From: Dyadobacter sp. MSC1_007
Lineage (GTDB): Bacteria; Bacteroidota; Bacteroidia; Cytophagales; Spirosomataceae
Assembly: GCF_023667495.1 (NCBI RefSeq)
Contig: NZ_JAMOZL010000011.1
Coordinates: 1 to 64,000 of the forward strand
DNA: 64,000 nt
Direction: 5' to 3'
In this document: positions 54,293-63,580 of the stretch, piece after piece
Layout of the letters: each line of letters opens with the position of its first letter
How positions within the stretch are numbered: position 1 is the stretch's first letter
Notes under the pieces: generated by a model
Databases searched by the model: none
Told to the model about the DNA's origin: nothing
The model's input: the letters and a program-made list of their open reading frames with translations, nothing else
Position numbers and translations under genes: made by a program

Positions 54293-54949
54293 ATGAGAAA
54301 AATTATTGTTCCCACCTTTCTGACAATGGACGGCGTATTGCAAGCACCGGGCGGACGTGAAGAAGATTCTTCGAATGAATTTAAATGGGGTGGCTGGCAA
54401 ATACCCTTCTGGGGCGAGAAGATGAAGAATGATCCCGAAAAGATCATGTCAATACCCTTTGACCTTTTGCTCGGCCGTCGCACGTATGAAATATTTGCCG
54501 CATATTGGCCATATCAAAATGATACGATCGGTGAAATCTTCAACCGCATCAATAAATATGTAGTGGCCACTACCCCTATTGATATGTCATGGAAAAATTC
54601 GGTCCTGATTAACAAGGACGTCGTCGATGAGATAAAAAAATTAAAGGGACAGGAAGGCACTGACCTGATGGTTTGGGGCAGCAGCCGTTTAATACAAACC
54701 TTGCTGTCCAATCACCTCATAGATGTACTGCATACCTGGACGTATCCCATCACGCTCGGTTCCGGAAAAAAACTCTTTGAAGAAGGCACTCAGGCACATC
54801 GATGGAAAATGACGGATTCGGAGGTCTCACCAAAGGGCGTGATTTATGCGAACTATGTTCCGGATGGCGAGGTGGAATGTGGCCCCTTTGCACCGGATAA
54901 AGTAAGTGATGCCGAGCTCGCCCGCCGGGAAAAATGGAACCGGGAATAA
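54293..54949 (+). CDS. RibD C-terminal/dihydrofolate-reductase-like protein
   Basis: 218 residues from the ATG at 54293 (MRKIIVPTFLTMDGVLQAPG), which fits family alignment better than the upstream TTG of the open frame. The DHFR-like fold is shown by FDLLLGRRTYEIFAAYWPYQ, LMVWGSSRLIQTLLSNHLID and TYPITLGSGKKLFEEGTQ. It probably reduces a small pteridine- or nucleoside-type substrate with NADPH. A -7-like TAGCTTTG box lies at 54258-54265, 28 bp upstream of the start. Confidence 0.85.
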   Translation: MRKIIVPTFLTMDGVLQAPGGREEDSSNEFKWGGWQIPFWGEKMKNDPEKIMSIPFDLLLGRRTYEIFAAYWPYQNDTIGEIFNRINKYVVATTPIDMSWKNSVLINKDVVDEIKKLKGQEGTDLMVWGSSRLIQTLLSNHLIDVLHTWTYPITLGSGKKLFEEGTQAHRWKMTDSEVSPKGVIYANYVPDGEVECGPFAPDKVSDAELARREKWNRE

Positions 54950-54980
54950 ATAATCCGGAATTGCAGGAATTCTATGCGCT

Positions 54981-55004
54981 GGTCCGGCGGTCCGGCGGTC
55001 CGGC
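54981..55004. repeat. Three exact tandem copies of GGTCCGGC
   Basis: An 8 bp unit repeated three times without change, just downstream of the RibD-like gene stop and upstream of the TetR promoter. Its copy number may vary between strains by slippage. Confidence 0.6.
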
Positions 55005-55076
55005 GACCCGACGATCCAGCACCTCTGTTAAAAGACAGGTCTCCTCCGAATTTATGTCGACGGAAAAAATATTTTT

Positions 55077-55106
55077 TTGTGAAATAAACTTTTTAGTATA
55101 TTTTTG
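55077..55106 (+). promoter_or_regulatory. Bacteroidota-type promoter of the TetR gene
   Basis: A -33 element TTG (55077-55079, within TTTG) is separated by 19 bp from the -7 element TATTTTTG (55099-55106, matching TAnnTTTG). A start point near 55113 would give an 18 nt leader before the ATG at 55131. This rules out the upstream in-frame Met at 55104, which lies before the predicted transcript. Confidence 0.65.
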
Positions 55107-55130
55107 TCTCGCAGTAACATCAATACGATA

Positions 55131-55721
55131 ATGCTTACAAAGGCAGAAAGAACAAAACAGTTTATTTTGGAAACAGCAGCACCGCTGTACAATGAGAAAG
55201 GTATATCCGGTGTCAGCATTGATGATGTCCTCGCTGCTACCAAAGTCACCAAAGGGTGCCTTTATGGCCATTTTGAAAACAAAGACGATCTCTCCGCACA
55301 GGTTATTGACCTTTTACTCAAAAAGGTTACTGACAAAATACGGATGGTAGTGTATCCAAATAAAACGGCAAAAGCGAAAGTATTTGCCTTTATGGACTTT
55401 TATAAAGACCCAATCCAGACCTACATACCGGGCGGATGCCCGATCTTCAACACAGCCGTAGAGGCCGATGACAACTATCCTGCTGCTAAACAGAAAGTGG
55501 GCGCAATCATCAGGGCGGGCCAGGAGGAAATCACCACTGTCCTTCAGGAAGGAATACGGAATGGTGAATTTTCCGATAAACTGGACCCGGCCGTCTTTGC
55601 TTTTAAAATGGTAGCCGCCATAGAAGGCGGAGTGGTGATGTGCAGGGCAATGGGTACCGTCAAACCGATGCACACGCTGATCAAAAGCCTGAAAGCTGAA
55701 CTGGAACAATACGAGCCATAA
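55131..55721 (+). CDS. TetR/AcrR family transcriptional regulator
   Basis: 196 residues. An N-terminal HTH (FILETAAPLYNEKGISGVSI, KVTKGCLYGHFENKDDLSAQ) is followed by a mostly helical ligand domain (GGCPIFNTAVEADDNYPAA, IEGGVVMCRAMGTVKPMHTL). It is chosen to start at 55131 because the promoter places transcription after the other possible starts. It probably represses the SDR gene 49 bp downstream and its own promoter; a shared motif AGTATATTTT lies in front of both. Confidence 0.88.
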   Translation: MLTKAERTKQFILETAAPLYNEKGISGVSIDDVLAATKVTKGCLYGHFENKDDLSAQVIDLLLKKVTDKIRMVVYPNKTAKAKVFAFMDFYKDPIQTYIPGGCPIFNTAVEADDNYPAAKQKVGAIIRAGQEEITTVLQEGIRNGEFSDKLDPAVFAFKMVAAIEGGVVMCRAMGTVKPMHTLIKSLKAELEQYEP

Positions 55722-55747
55722 TTTTTTTACCTAAAAATAGACCAAAA

Positions 55748-55757
55748 AGTATATTTT
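55748..55757. promoter_or_regulatory. AGTATATTTT motif shared by the TetR and SDR upstream regions
   Basis: AGTATATTTT occurs at 55095-55104 (overlapping the TetR promoter's -7 box) and again at 55748-55757, 13 bp before the SDR start. The repetition at both promoters fits a TetR operator, but the site is not a clear palindrome and AT-rich identity can arise by chance. Confidence 0.35.
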
Positions 55758-55770
55758 AAATAAAATCGAT

Positions 55771-56538
55771 ATGAAACTAAGCGGAAAAACAATACTGATC
55801 ACCGGAGGGGCCTCTGGAATAGGACTTGAAGCTGCAAGACAATTTTTGGGCCTTGGAGCCAAGGCAATTGTAACTGGCAGAGACCAGCAGAAACTGAATG
55901 CTGCGAAAAAAATGTACCCGCAATTAATTGCGATCAAAAGCGATGTAGCCAATGCAAATGATGCCACGCTTCTTTACAATCAAATTAAAGACCTTGGAGG
56001 AATTGATATCCTTTACAATAATGCGGCTGTACTCGTTCCACCGTCAAATCTGGGTATTGAAAACGACAAGCATGCAGAGGGTGCTGCCTACGAAATGGAG
56101 GTCAATTACCTGGGTGTGATAAGGCTAAATAATCTGTTTATGGGCATGTTACAATCAAGGAAAGAGGCCGCAATAATCAACACAACATCGATACTGAGCC
56201 AGGCTCCCTCTTTGATTGAAGCCACCTATTCGTCGTCTAAAACTGCACTGGCCTTCTACACGATCTCGCTCCGCGAACACTTAAAGATTATAGGCAGTAA
56301 TGTAAAAATATTTGAACTCATCCCACCACTCGTCGCCACCGAAATGACCGAAGACAGGAATGACAAAAAAATATCTCCCGAAGAAATGGTAAAAGGCCTT
56401 ATCGAGGGTTTACGGCATGAGAACCAGATTATCCGTGTAGGCGACGCAAAACTATTTAATCTGGTGAACAGGTTCTTCCCAAAGATTGCTTTTGGATTGC
56501 TTAATCCAAAGAAAACACATCAGCTTTTGAAGGTTTGA
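55771..56538 (+). CDS. Short-chain dehydrogenase (SDR), TetR-linked
   Basis: 255 residues. The cofactor loop is ITGGASGIGLEAARQFL, then IKSDVANANDATLLY, LYNNAAVL, the active site S..Y..K (INTTSILSQAPSLIEATYSSSK), and KIFELIPPLVATEM. It is a typical NADP-type carbonyl reductase of the DltE-like group, with unknown substrate. It follows the TetR gene on the same strand after 49 bp, so the regulator likely controls it. Confidence 0.87.
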   Translation: MKLSGKTILITGGASGIGLEAARQFLGLGAKAIVTGRDQQKLNAAKKMYPQLIAIKSDVANANDATLLYNQIKDLGGIDILYNNAAVLVPPSNLGIENDKHAEGAAYEMEVNYLGVIRLNNLFMGMLQSRKEAAIINTTSILSQAPSLIEATYSSSKTALAFYTISLREHLKIIGSNVKIFELIPPLVATEMTEDRNDKKISPEEMVKGLIEGLRHENQIIRVGDAKLFNLVNRFFPKIAFGLLNPKKTHQLLKV

Positions 56539-56674
56539 AGGTAAAAGAGAAAGTCAATTTTCTAATACAGACAGCCAGACGGCATATTCAGAATCCTTAG
56601 CCTTTCCCTTGCCGTCCAACTGTTCCTGGATTGCGATGTGAACCAATAATCAGGGCCTCAGCGCGGCGTTCCTA

Positions 56675-57190
56675 CTACTCCAATTCGAAACGTACGGACA
56701 CAGAACCATTACCGACGGCAGCAGCCAGACCAGCTGGATTGTCTATTTTCCCAAGCCTGGTATAGCTGTATGAAGTAGGAAATGACTCGTAAAAGAGCAC
56801 CAGCGTGGTGGACCCGTAAAGCATCAGATCGCCGGTTACAATGTCGCGCGGATTGGAAGCGTTGGTTGGCAAACCAGTATTGAAATTGTAAAGCTTTTCA
56901 TTGCCGTTTAATTCGGTCATGTTCACGGTCATCGGCAACCTCGCCTTGAAAGCCTTAACCGTAGGGCTTGGAATCAGTGTTGCGTTGAATGTCCTTAAGC
57001 CAATGATAATTTTCAAGCTATTGCTCGAAGTGTCCACGTCACTGCTCTCGCTCCCTGGGTTCTCCTGTCCGGGACTGTCGGGACTTGGAATGCCATTGCT
57101 GCCAGGATCAATGCTGCCATCTGAATTGCATGCCAGGATCGCCAAAATAAACGCCAGCAAAGGAAACAGGACTGTTCTTGATTGTTTCAT
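56675..57190 (-). CDS. Cyclophilin-like lipoprotein
   Basis: 171 residues. Lipobox LAIL-AC in FILAILACNSDG, a low-complexity Gly/Pro/Ser linker (SDGSIDPGSNGIPSPDSPGQ), then a cyclophilin-like domain (ATLIPSPTVKAFKARLPMTV, NMTELNGNEKLYNFNTGLP, DIVTGDLMLYGSTTLVLFYE). The domain is the small cyclophilin_like type found in Bacteroidota and Firmicutes, of unknown role. It is transcribed alone, leftward, convergent with the SDR gene. Confidence 0.78.
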   Translation of the reverse strand: MKQSRTVLFPLLAFILAILACNSDGSIDPGSNGIPSPDSPGQENPGSESSDVDTSSNSLKIIIGLRTFNATLIPSPTVKAFKARLPMTVNMTELNGNEKLYNFNTGLPTNASNPRDIVTGDLMLYGSTTLVLFYESFPTSYSYTRLGKIDNPAGLAAAVGNGSVSVRFELE

Positions 57191-57391
57191 GTGTTTTATT
57201 ATTTGTATTTCAATTCAAAAAATGACGGGACAAAAGTTCATAAACCTCGTATTGGCAGTAAACTTGCAACGCGGATCCTTAGGACACTACAAAAGTATCT
57301 CCTCGATCACTTTTACAGATAAAGATTACCAAACCAAAACTTAAGAATATCAACACAAGTAGTAAGACTGAGCTATCTTTTTCAGATTGAA

Positions 57392-57512
57392 TCATGAAAA
57401 TACCTGAGGAAAATTTCGAGGCGAAGCGCTTTTCTTTTTGTTACAACGTACCCGGATTTTCTTCTTCGCATAGCTGGCAATACGGAGTTTATGACCATCG
57501 GGATCACTGAGG
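57392..57512 (-). pseudogene. Possible VOC-family C-terminal remnant
   Basis: On the minus strand a ~39-codon frame ends at 57392 and contains SDPDGHKLRIASYAKKK. DPDGHKL is the last-strand motif of VOC (glyoxalase-like) proteins. No further homology is seen, and this short stretch in the intergenic region 57191-57533 may be chance. Two intact VOC genes lie nearby (57534, 58544). Confidence 0.3.
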
Positions 57513-57533
57513 AATTAACCACAAATTAGTGTT

Positions 57534-57905
57534 ATGCAAATCATACCCTTATTCAAAGTGAAAGACATGGCGGCTGCCATTCGCCATTATACCGAAGTTC
57601 TGGATTTCAGGATGACCTGGCCTGACGATACCGCAGATTCAGCGGTTGTTGACCTGGGCCATGAGCAAATGGAAATACAACTCACGACTCATGAAAGTGA
57701 CCGGTTGTTTGGATCAGTTGTGTATGTTCACGTGAACGACGTGGACAGCCTGTTCACCAAATTTCTTAGCCGGGGACTTGACACATCCGGCAAGCCCGAC
57801 TCGCCAGTCCATCAGGGGCCCACTAATCAGACCTGGGGCCGAAGGGAGTTTTATGTTACCGATGCTGATGGCAATACCCTGCGATATTGCCAAAATATTT
57901 CTTAG
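57534..57905 (+). CDS. VOC family (glyoxalase/bleomycin-resistance fold) protein
   Basis: 123 residues. A single VOC module: FKVKDMAAAIRHYTEVLDFR, DSAVVDLGHEQMEIQ, VYVHVNDVDSLFTKFLSRGL and the C-terminal FYVTDADGNTLRYCQ with the metal ligands' usual positions. The family binds metal ions and small molecules; the specific reaction is unknown. The macrodomain gene follows after 3 nt, so they are co-transcribed. Confidence 0.85.
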   Translation: MQIIPLFKVKDMAAAIRHYTEVLDFRMTWPDDTADSAVVDLGHEQMEIQLTTHESDRLFGSVVYVHVNDVDSLFTKFLSRGLDTSGKPDSPVHQGPTNQTWGRREFYVTDADGNTLRYCQNIS

Positions 57906-57908
57906 CAA

Positions 57909-58421
57909 ATGATAGAACTCATACAAGGAGATATCACCAAAATTCAGGTTGACGCAATTGTCAATGCGGCAAACACTTCGCTGCTTGGCGGGGGCGGTGT
58001 CGATGGCGCGATCCATCGAGCTGGCGGCAACGCGATTCTTGAAGAATGCCTAAAAATCAGAGACAGGCAAGGTGGCTGTAAAGTGGGTGAAGCTGTGATC
58101 ACTACAGCCGGCAAACTGCTGGCGAAGTTTGTAATCCATACAGTTGGCCCGGTTTGGAATGGTGGGGATAGCAACGAAAAGTTCATGTTGGAGTCCGCCT
58201 ATCGGAATAGTTTAAAATTGGCAACAGAAAACCAGGTTCATTCGATCGCTTTTCCGAATATCAGCACAGGCATTTACAGATTTCCCAAATTAGAGGCAGC
58301 TGAGATAGCTGTCAATACAGTGACTCAATTTCTGGCAACGACCGATACAATCGAAAAAGTCATTTTTGTATGTTTTGATTCTGAGAATTACGGTATCTAT
58401 CAAACCTTACTTTCGCACTAA
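57909..58421 (+). CDS. Macrodomain O-acetyl-ADP-ribose deacetylase
   Basis: 170 residues of a single macrodomain: IQGDITKIQVDAIVNAANTS, LLGGGGVDGAIHRAGGNAIL, CKVGEAVITTAGKLLAKFVI and FPNISTGIYRFPKLEAAEIA. Related proteins (YmdB/MacroD) remove ADP-ribose from proteins and hydrolyse O-acetyl-ADP-ribose. It starts 3 nt after the VOC gene, and the pair may help remove electrophile or stress damage. Confidence 0.92.
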   Translation: MIELIQGDITKIQVDAIVNAANTSLLGGGGVDGAIHRAGGNAILEECLKIRDRQGGCKVGEAVITTAGKLLAKFVIHTVGPVWNGGDSNEKFMLESAYRNSLKLATENQVHSIAFPNISTGIYRFPKLEAAEIAVNTVTQFLATTDTIEKVIFVCFDSENYGIYQTLLSH

Positions 58422-58543
58422 AAAAGTTCAAACAGGTGACATCAGTATATTTCTCGACACACTTCCTTGAGAACAATGCGCAATGCCATGACGATCGAGA
58501 CGCATGGATGGAACGCAACGGATGAAACTCAAAGGACAAAACA

Positions 58544-58996
58544 ATGCAAAACAACAAACTACTAAGAATGGACAATGTCGGCATCGTTGTGGAATCACTG
58601 GACGATGCTGTCTCTTTTTTCTCAGAAATAGGTTTGAAGCTTGAAGGGCGGGGAACGATAGAGGGAGAATGGGCTGGTCGTGTTACCGGACTTGGTTCTC
58701 AGCATGTAGAAGTAGCCATGATGGTTACCCCGGATGGCCACAGCCGACTTGAACTTTCGAGATTTATCACACCTCCTACCATATCCGATCACCGGACTGC
58801 GCCTGTGAACTCCCTTGGTTACCTCCGTGCCATGTTTACCGTTGAAGACATTGACGAAATGGTATCCAGACTAATCAAGCATGGTGCGCAACTCGTCGGA
58901 GAAGTGGTTCAATATGAGAACTCATACCGGCTATGTTATATCCGGGGAACGGAGGGGCTTCTTGTTGGATTGGCAGAAGAAATTGGAAAAAAATAG
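58544..58996 (+). CDS. VOC family protein
   Basis: 150 residues with the paired-beta-alpha fold: MDNVGIVVESLDDAVSFFSE, LGSQHVEVAMMVTPDGHSRL, YLRAMFTVEDIDEMVSRLIK and YRLCYIRGTEGLLVGLAEE. It is a glyoxalase/dioxygenase-fold protein with unknown substrate. The leader 58422-58543 carries no recognisable gene. Confidence 0.85.
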   Translation: MQNNKLLRMDNVGIVVESLDDAVSFFSEIGLKLEGRGTIEGEWAGRVTGLGSQHVEVAMMVTPDGHSRLELSRFITPPTISDHRTAPVNSLGYLRAMFTVEDIDEMVSRLIKHGAQLVGEVVQYENSYRLCYIRGTEGLLVGLAEEIGKK

Positions 58997-59131
58997 ATAA
59001 AATCTGAGGCTTGGTAAGCATGCACTAATACAAGCAAACATTTTACATTTCATTAACAAATATTTACTAGCAGAAAACTTCAGGCTAATTGAGTTTCAAT
59101 ACCTTTACCATCATTGTTCACCAAAACACTT

Positions 59132-59989
59132 ATGGCCATGCATATCATTTATAGCCTCGCTTTCTTGCTTCTTTTTCAATTCCCGGTTGCCGTTGACAGG
59201 ACGAAAGAACTTGCACAGTCATCCCCTCGCCCGGATAGTGTACGAACAACAAATATGGCCAAAGCTGCAAATGTCATTTTTAAATCCACAGACAATGGCC
59301 AGACATGGCAGGACATTACCGATAGCGGCATTACATCTGATGAGGAGGGGAAATCCGCCTACAAACCCGCCGGCCAATTTTTACAAAGAGTAAACGGATC
59401 AGATATGTGGTTGCCTTTGTACCCGAATCTTGATAAGGGAGGGGCACGCATCCTTTTTGAGAAGGGAAGCACAGTATTCATTGTTTGCAACAATGCCCTT
59501 TATAGATCCACCGACAGCGGAAAAATTTGGAAGCAGGTTTATACCGCAGGTTCGGTAATAAAACTGGCAGAGTTGGACGGGGTAATGATGGCTGCCAGCC
59601 AGAACGGTATATTACGGTCCACCGATGGTGGTGAAAACTGGGTTTGCGTGCTTAATGAAGGCGGTGTTGGCATAGATATACAAAGCATTAAAGGAGGCTT
59701 TGCTTCCATCACTTACAATACAGAGTCAGAGACAAGAAGAGTGCGGACATCCAACGATGGCGGTAAAAGTTGGAAACCCATTGATGCCGGACTTCCTGCG
59801 AGCCCTTCCATTGCATCGATTGTTGAAGCTGGTGAATACCTCTTTTGCGGTCATCCAGAAGGCATCTTCAAGTCCTCAGACAAGGGAAAAACCTGGAAAA
59901 TGATATTACCTTCAAAAGACAGCAAGGTCTTCAATTTATCTGTTTCCGGCAACGTAATTTACGCAAGGCCCAAAGAAGGTGGATGTTGA
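59132..59989 (+). CDS. Exported BNR/sialidase-type repeat protein
   Basis: 285 residues from the ATG at 59132 (MAMHIIYSLAFLLLFQF), which starts a signal peptide; the frame also opens at a TTG 18 nt upstream. At least five BNR-like Asp-box repeats follow: FKSTDNGQTWQ, YRSTDSGKIWK, LRSTDGGENWV, TSNDGGKSWKP, FKSSDKGKTWK. They form a propeller like those in photosynthesis-stability or VPS10-type proteins; catalytic residues of sialidases are not seen. It converges on the T9SS gene 16 nt away. Confidence 0.8.
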   Translation: MAMHIIYSLAFLLLFQFPVAVDRTKELAQSSPRPDSVRTTNMAKAANVIFKSTDNGQTWQDITDSGITSDEEGKSAYKPAGQFLQRVNGSDMWLPLYPNLDKGGARILFEKGSTVFIVCNNALYRSTDSGKIWKQVYTAGSVIKLAELDGVMMAASQNGILRSTDGGENWVCVLNEGGVGIDIQSIKGGFASITYNTESETRRVRTSNDGGKSWKPIDAGLPASPSIASIVEAGEYLFCGHPEGIFKSSDKGKTWKMILPSKDSKVFNLSVSGNVIYARPKEGGC

Positions 59990-60005
59990 CACCCAACATT
60001 TACAC

Positions 60006-61670
60006 CTATCTGATCAACACCTTGTGAATACTCGTGCGGCTGCCTTCTTTTACTTGTAAAATATAAATTCCTGTGGAAATGTGCTGTACCGGCTGAACGG
60101 TCAGCACATTTCCGGAGTCAATGCGGGTAGAGATATCAACGGGGGTTCCCGATAGTCCATGCATCCGGACTTGTGCAGTTGCCGGGTCGTTTACGCTGAC
60201 GTGAAACCCGGATGCGGGAGCGGGGTTCGGAAAGGGTGCGTAATCCACCCCTTTCTCATGTTCGTTCGTCTCAAAGGCTTCCGCACTAGTGCGAACACCC
60301 GCAAGGCTCTCAGGCACCGCGTATATTCCGAAAGAAACGACACCGCCTTCCCTCGAAGAAAACGTGTATTTATATGGCCCTGAACCTGTTGCAAGACCTT
60401 CTGTTACGCCCTCTGTCCATCCTGTACCATTCCATTTTCTTAGTTCGATACGCTCCGAATAGTCAAGCCCCGGCGTACCATCGCCCGCATTCCATTGAAA
60501 TTGATAAATCCATGAAAGCAAGGTTCCTGGCGAAGGGACCAATGAGCCATGATCGATAGTATAGAGCACATTCACACGATTTCCAGGCAGGAATAGGGCC
60601 GGATTGTAGGTGGCCTTCGCCAGCATATTGGAATAGTCCCGATTGCCGGAACCGAAGTAAACCCCGATCGGCGTATAACGGTCTGCAGAAGGGCCAATCG
60701 GAAAAAATTGAAAATTAGGATCGCTTCCGGTCCGTGTAGTGAGGCTCAATGAGCCGGTTCCGTTCGTGACGAAGAACCTGGTCGCGTCGGCACCGGTAAT
60801 GTTCTCACACGTGGCTTCAAACGACCCGATATAGACTTTCCCTTTGACAAACCTAGTTTCGCATTTCGTACCGGTTCGTCCGGTGAACTTAAAGGATGTC
60901 AGCATTTGAATATTTTGTGGGTTATTAATCAAAACACGGTTCGCCCTGATAGAATACCCTATGCTCATGTCAACAGATATGGTCTGAACGGAATTTCCTC
61001 TAAACTCTATCTCGGGAAGATCAATTAAAGAGTGTATCTCCTGTTCCAACTTGCCATATATCCTGACAGCTGACTCAGAAAGCAGACCTGTTAAAATATT
61101 GTATGAACTGGGAGATCCGGCGGTTATTTTCAGATTGTTACATTTCCCTTCTATATCCACATTGAAAGATTTGGTCACAATTACATTGTCGTAAGTTCTT
61201 GGGACAAAACCGGAAGACCACGACCGCCCGTCACTCCAGTTGTTGTAGATATAACCGGCAACGGTCGTATGTACTACCGTTTCATACACTTTCAATGCTG
61301 TGTGAAGCCCAAGTGGATTACCATAAGGATAGGAAACACTCCAGTTCTTGCTGGCAGGACTCTCCGAAGATCCGGTACCTGTTGCCGCCAGTTGAGAAGT
61401 AGGAATTCCAGAGACCATTTTGGTGACGTGCAATTCCCACCGGTTAAGCAACGGATTAAAACGGATAACCTGGGGCGCTATAAAATTTTCATCGGAGCGA
61501 TTGGCGCGATATTGGGGATAGCCACCCGTGCTAAGGCCATCGTAAAAGTAACGGCCATTGACTACGCTATGCATGTTGGGATAATTTTCTAGCGCGATAT
61601 CAGTTTTGATGCCCGCCGCGGACCTGAAAGCGGTTACGAGGCAAATAATCAGTACGAAGAAAGTTTTCAT
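60006..61670 (-). CDS. T9SS type A sorting domain-containing secreted protein
   Basis: 554 residues. Signal peptide (TFFVLIICLVTAFRSAAG), a beta-rich body without a named domain (AGYIYNNWSDGRSWSSGFVP, NVIVTKSFNVDIEGKCNNLK, YGKLEQEIHSLIDLPEIEF), and the C-terminal sorting signal YAPFPNPAPASGFHVSVNDP ... GIYILQVKEGSRTSIHKVLI. It is secreted through the type IX system and attached to the cell surface. It is divergent from the sigma factor gene. Confidence 0.9.
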   Translation of the reverse strand: MKTFFVLIICLVTAFRSAAGIKTDIALENYPNMHSVVNGRYFYDGLSTGGYPQYRANRSDENFIAPQVIRFNPLLNRWELHVTKMVSGIPTSQLAATGTGSSESPASKNWSVSYPYGNPLGLHTALKVYETVVHTTVAGYIYNNWSDGRSWSSGFVPRTYDNVIVTKSFNVDIEGKCNNLKITAGSPSSYNILTGLLSESAVRIYGKLEQEIHSLIDLPEIEFRGNSVQTISVDMSIGYSIRANRVLINNPQNIQMLTSFKFTGRTGTKCETRFVKGKVYIGSFEATCENITGADATRFFVTNGTGSLSLTTRTGSDPNFQFFPIGPSADRYTPIGVYFGSGNRDYSNMLAKATYNPALFLPGNRVNVLYTIDHGSLVPSPGTLLSWIYQFQWNAGDGTPGLDYSERIELRKWNGTGWTEGVTEGLATGSGPYKYTFSSREGGVVSFGIYAVPESLAGVRTSAEAFETNEHEKGVDYAPFPNPAPASGFHVSVNDPATAQVRMHGLSGTPVDISTRIDSGNVLTVQPVQHISTGIYILQVKEGSRTSIHKVLIR

Positions 61671-61869
61671 GTCGATTGTGTTTAGAGTAAGACAAAATTG
61701 CGTTGATTCACGCGCCTTACCAATCGCATGATGATGTGGTTTTCAATCCTTGCACCAAAAATTTTTCACATTTTTTTTAAAAAAAATCCTGAATTGATTA
61801 AGGGGTATTTTTCCAAAAGTTGTCTTGTAAATAGTTCACCGATAAATAAATCCATTGTCCTGTCACTTT

Positions 61870-62508
61870 ATGACTGATAACCTGCCACAAAATACCTCCC
61901 GGGAGGACGATGAACCACATAAAGTGCTGGATCTCGCGTCGAGGTCGGTTCAGACGGATGGACCGATTGACAGCGAATGGATGATCAGGAACGGTTTCGA
62001 AAAAAGTCCGAAACATGGCTTTGAATTACTATTTAAGCGTTATCACAAAGTATTATGCAGCCACGCAGCGCGCTTCGTATATTCAGAAGCGGTAGCTCAG
62101 GATATTGTCAGTGAGGTGTTTTGCAAACTATGGAAATCCCGGTCCTATGAGAATATTACCTCCTCCTACCGGTTTTATCTGTTCCGTTCTGTAAGAAATG
62201 AGGCTTACAATTACATCAGGCTTGAATTCCAGCCTATGGAACAATTGGAGGCCGCGGCAGGCCACTTATCAGGTAACGGTCAGCTGCCGGACATGATCAC
62301 GCAATATGAAGAAATACTGCATCACGTTGAGCAACTGGTACAAAACCTTCCTCCTCAATGCCGTAAAATATTTTTAATGAGCCGCTTTGAAGAAAAAAGG
62401 TACCAGGAGATCGCAGACGAGCTGGGAATATCCATTAAAACGGTAGAAGTACACATCAGCCGGGCACTACTGTCGTTGCGCCATGGTCTAAAAGAACATT
62501 GGATTTAA
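61870..62508 (+). CDS. RNA polymerase ECF sigma factor (FecI-like)
   Basis: 212 residues from the ATG at 61870, preferred over the upstream TTG. Region 2 is marked by FKRYHKVLCSHAARFV and QDIVSEVFCKLWKSRSYENI, and region 4 by LPPQCRKIFLMSRFEEKRYQ and IADELGISIKTVEVHISRAL. The FecR gene begins 1 nt after its stop and a TonB transducer follows, so the three form the usual cell-surface signalling cassette. Confidence 0.92.
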   Translation: MTDNLPQNTSREDDEPHKVLDLASRSVQTDGPIDSEWMIRNGFEKSPKHGFELLFKRYHKVLCSHAARFVYSEAVAQDIVSEVFCKLWKSRSYENITSSYRFYLFRSVRNEAYNYIRLEFQPMEQLEAAAGHLSGNGQLPDMITQYEEILHHVEQLVQNLPPQCRKIFLMSRFEEKRYQEIADELGISIKTVEVHISRALLSLRHGLKEHWI

Positions 62509-62509
62509 T

Positions 62510-63508
62510 ATGAAACCAACGATCAGCAAGAGGCTCATATTCGACCATTTTGCAAACAAAACCTCGCCCCTGCAACGGACAGCCATTGAAAACTGGCTGA
62601 CAAACCGCGACAATGAAGAGCTCTACTACCAATGGCTGGAAGAATGGGAACGAAACCATCTCCAGTACGATGCGCAAAGCGAAATAGCGCTCGAACATTT
62701 TTTTTCGATCGTTGAACAAGAGGGTGCCACCACGCCCGAGGAGCAAACGAACCTTCGGGAAAAGTTGGCAAACTGGGCCAATCACTACACCTGGAAGATC
62801 GCCGCGGTGATCGCCCTTGCACTGGGATTAGCCTGGTATAACCGGGACACGATCAATTATATTTCCTACAAAACCAGTTACGGAGAAGTTAAGACATTCC
62901 AGCTTAGCGATGGCAGCAAGGTGAAGCTAAATGGGAATTCCGTGTTGAGATTGTCCCGTTGGAATTTTGGGGAAACGAAAAGGGAGGTTTTCCTGAAAGG
63001 CGATGCAAGCTTCGACGTCGAACATCTTAAAAATCACCAGAAATTCGTCGTCAATACACCCGAAAATTTCGCCGTGGAGGTACTTGGGACCGAGTTTACG
63101 ATGTCGGCCAGAAAATTTGGCTCCAAAGTGGTGCTCACAAACGGAAAGGTAAAATTGCATTACGTGGAAGCCACCAGCGAGAAGGAACTCATTATGAAAC
63201 CCGGCGACGTAGTGAAGCTCAAAAAGGACCGGCCTATGGAAAAAACCCGCACCGAAGCACCCGAAACCTATTCGGAATGGGAAAACAAAAGGTTTGTGTT
63301 CGACGAAACAACCCTGGAAGAAATGGGCTACCAGCTGCAAGAAACCTATGGGCTTCAAGTGACATTCAGCAGTCAGACGATTGCCAACCGGCAGTTGATG
63401 GGCTCTTTTAAAGGTCGTACCATCGACGAATTTTTACAATCTATCGCCGAGGTGCTCGACCTTTCGGTAAGCCGCGAAAACAACAAGGTGCTTTTTTCAG
63501 ACCATTAA
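62510..63508 (+). CDS. FecR family anti-sigma factor
   Basis: 332 residues. A cytoplasmic N-terminal region (IFDHFANKTSPLQRTAIENW), one TM helix near 85-104 (WKIAAVIALALGLAWYNR), the FecR domain (VKTFQLSDGSKVKLNGNSVL, FVVNTPENFAVEVLGTEFTM) and a C-terminal DUF4974-like part (ETYGLQVTFSSQTIANRQLM, KGRTIDEFLQSIAEVLDLSV). It transmits the signal from the outer-membrane receptor to the sigma factor encoded upstream. Confidence 0.93.
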   Translation: MKPTISKRLIFDHFANKTSPLQRTAIENWLTNRDNEELYYQWLEEWERNHLQYDAQSEIALEHFFSIVEQEGATTPEEQTNLREKLANWANHYTWKIAAVIALALGLAWYNRDTINYISYKTSYGEVKTFQLSDGSKVKLNGNSVLRLSRWNFGETKREVFLKGDASFDVEHLKNHQKFVVNTPENFAVEVLGTEFTMSARKFGSKVVLTNGKVKLHYVEATSEKELIMKPGDVVKLKKDRPMEKTRTEAPETYSEWENKRFVFDETTLEEMGYQLQETYGLQVTFSSQTIANRQLMGSFKGRTIDEFLQSIAEVLDLSVSRENNKVLFSDH

Positions 63509-63580
63509 AACAAGGCGGCCGATACCCGGTATTTCCGACCGTCTATAGTCCAAAAACTGTTTTTTAATCAATCGCCCATC

